The position numbers and the translations under genes are program-made. From NCBI RefSeq assembly GCF_019218265.1, contig NZ_JAHUZE010000001.1, forward strand, positions 372,001 through 436,000: a stretch of DNA of 64,000 nt. Reading direction: 5' to 3'. This document shows, in pieces, positions 63,885-64,000 of the stretch. Each line of letters begins with the position of its first letter. Position 1 is the first letter of the stretch. Below the pieces are notes generated by a model. The model did no database searches and was not told the DNA's origin. It saw only the letters and a list, made by a program, of their open reading frames with translations. The DNA comes from Maritimibacter dapengensis (GTDB taxonomy: Bacteria; Pseudomonadota; Alphaproteobacteria; Rhodobacterales; Rhodobacteraceae).

Positions 63885-64000
63885 TCAGGTCGTCGAAGAC
63901 ACGCCAACGACGAGCTGTGCGACATGCCGGTCGCTCTCTTCCCGTATTGCTGCGTATCCGCCATCCCCCACATTGCGCGCGATACGGTCCGACGCGTTCA
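63885..64000 (-). CDS. Possible 3' end of a minus-strand gene, cut by the window edge
   Basis: Read on the minus strand from the edge, a frame of 37 codons (NASDRIARNVGDGGYAAIREE at its start, ending VSSTT) runs to a TGA at 63885. Third positions are mostly G or C, as in the neighbouring genes, and the bidirectional-looking terminator lies just beyond. The fragment is too short to identify and may not be a gene. Confidence 0.3.
   Translation of the reverse strand, partial: NASDRIARNVGDGGYAAIREESDRHVAQLVVGVSSTT

Overview
The window looks like chromosomal DNA of a GC-rich alphaproteobacterium of the order Rhodobacterales (Roseobacter/Rhodobacter type). The main evidence is a split TCA-cycle cluster (sdhCDAB, mdh, sucCDAB-lpd) that carries ethylmalonyl-CoA-pathway genes between sdh and mdh, a pairing known from Rhodobacter, together with an ectoine/hydroxyectoine degradation cluster typical of marine roseobacters. 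No rRNA, tRNA, insertion sequence, prophage or CRISPR array was recognised.

Layout. 0.4-1.7 kb: a small membrane protein facing a membrane-anchored endonuclease/exonuclease/phosphatase protein. 2-6.3 kb: a complete polyamine-type ABC importer (ATPase, binding protein, two permeases). 6.4-10.3 kb: a PqiABC-type MCE lipid-trafficking operon in which PqiA is split into two genes. 10.9-15.6 kb: a multistep phosphorelay made of a receiver protein with a degenerate GGDEF-like domain, an Hpt protein, a CHASE/PAS histidine kinase and a single-domain receiver, bounded by gene-free stretches. 15.9-22.7 kb: the ectoine cluster (doeA divergent from eutB-eutC-asnC-ssd-aminotransferase). 22.9-26.3 kb: nadABC for de novo NAD. 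26.5-32.8 kb: tamA-tamB, with a converging atypical LuxR-type regulator. 33-40 kb: HupE/UreJ protein divergent from a DUF4198 protein, arylesterase divergent from a YbbA/YbbP-like ABC exporter, and a GT32-like glycosyltransferase. 40.2-44.3 kb: sdhCD-sdhA-small periplasmic protein-sdhB on the minus strand. 44.5-47.9 kb: minus-strand operon mcl2-nnrU-DUF1737-mch-DUF4344 peptidase. 48-53.2 kb: small periplasmic protein, TauE-type exporter, mdh, two tandem glycosyltransferases and a TetR regulator. 53.4-63.8 kb: sucC, a sulfotransferase-like gene, sucD, sucA, sucB, MAPEG genes and lpd, ending in a strong terminator.

The central-carbon genes work together. Mesaconyl-CoA hydratase and the malyl-CoA thioesterase/lyase homologue deliver malate and glyoxylate-level products into the cycle run by Mdh, Sdh, Suc and Lpd. 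The most striking unexplained signal is regulatory: the promoter regions of sdhC and of sucC, 9 kb apart and on opposite strands, each carry two copies of the palindrome TGTGATCACA (one copy has a single mismatch) with centres exactly 21 bp apart. This suggests one dimeric regulator controlling both TCA operons. Other leads are a perfect 19-bp palindrome before the ectoine ssd gene, the phosphorelay ending in a GNGTF pseudo-GGDEF protein, and a sulfotransferase-like gene inserted between sucC and sucD.
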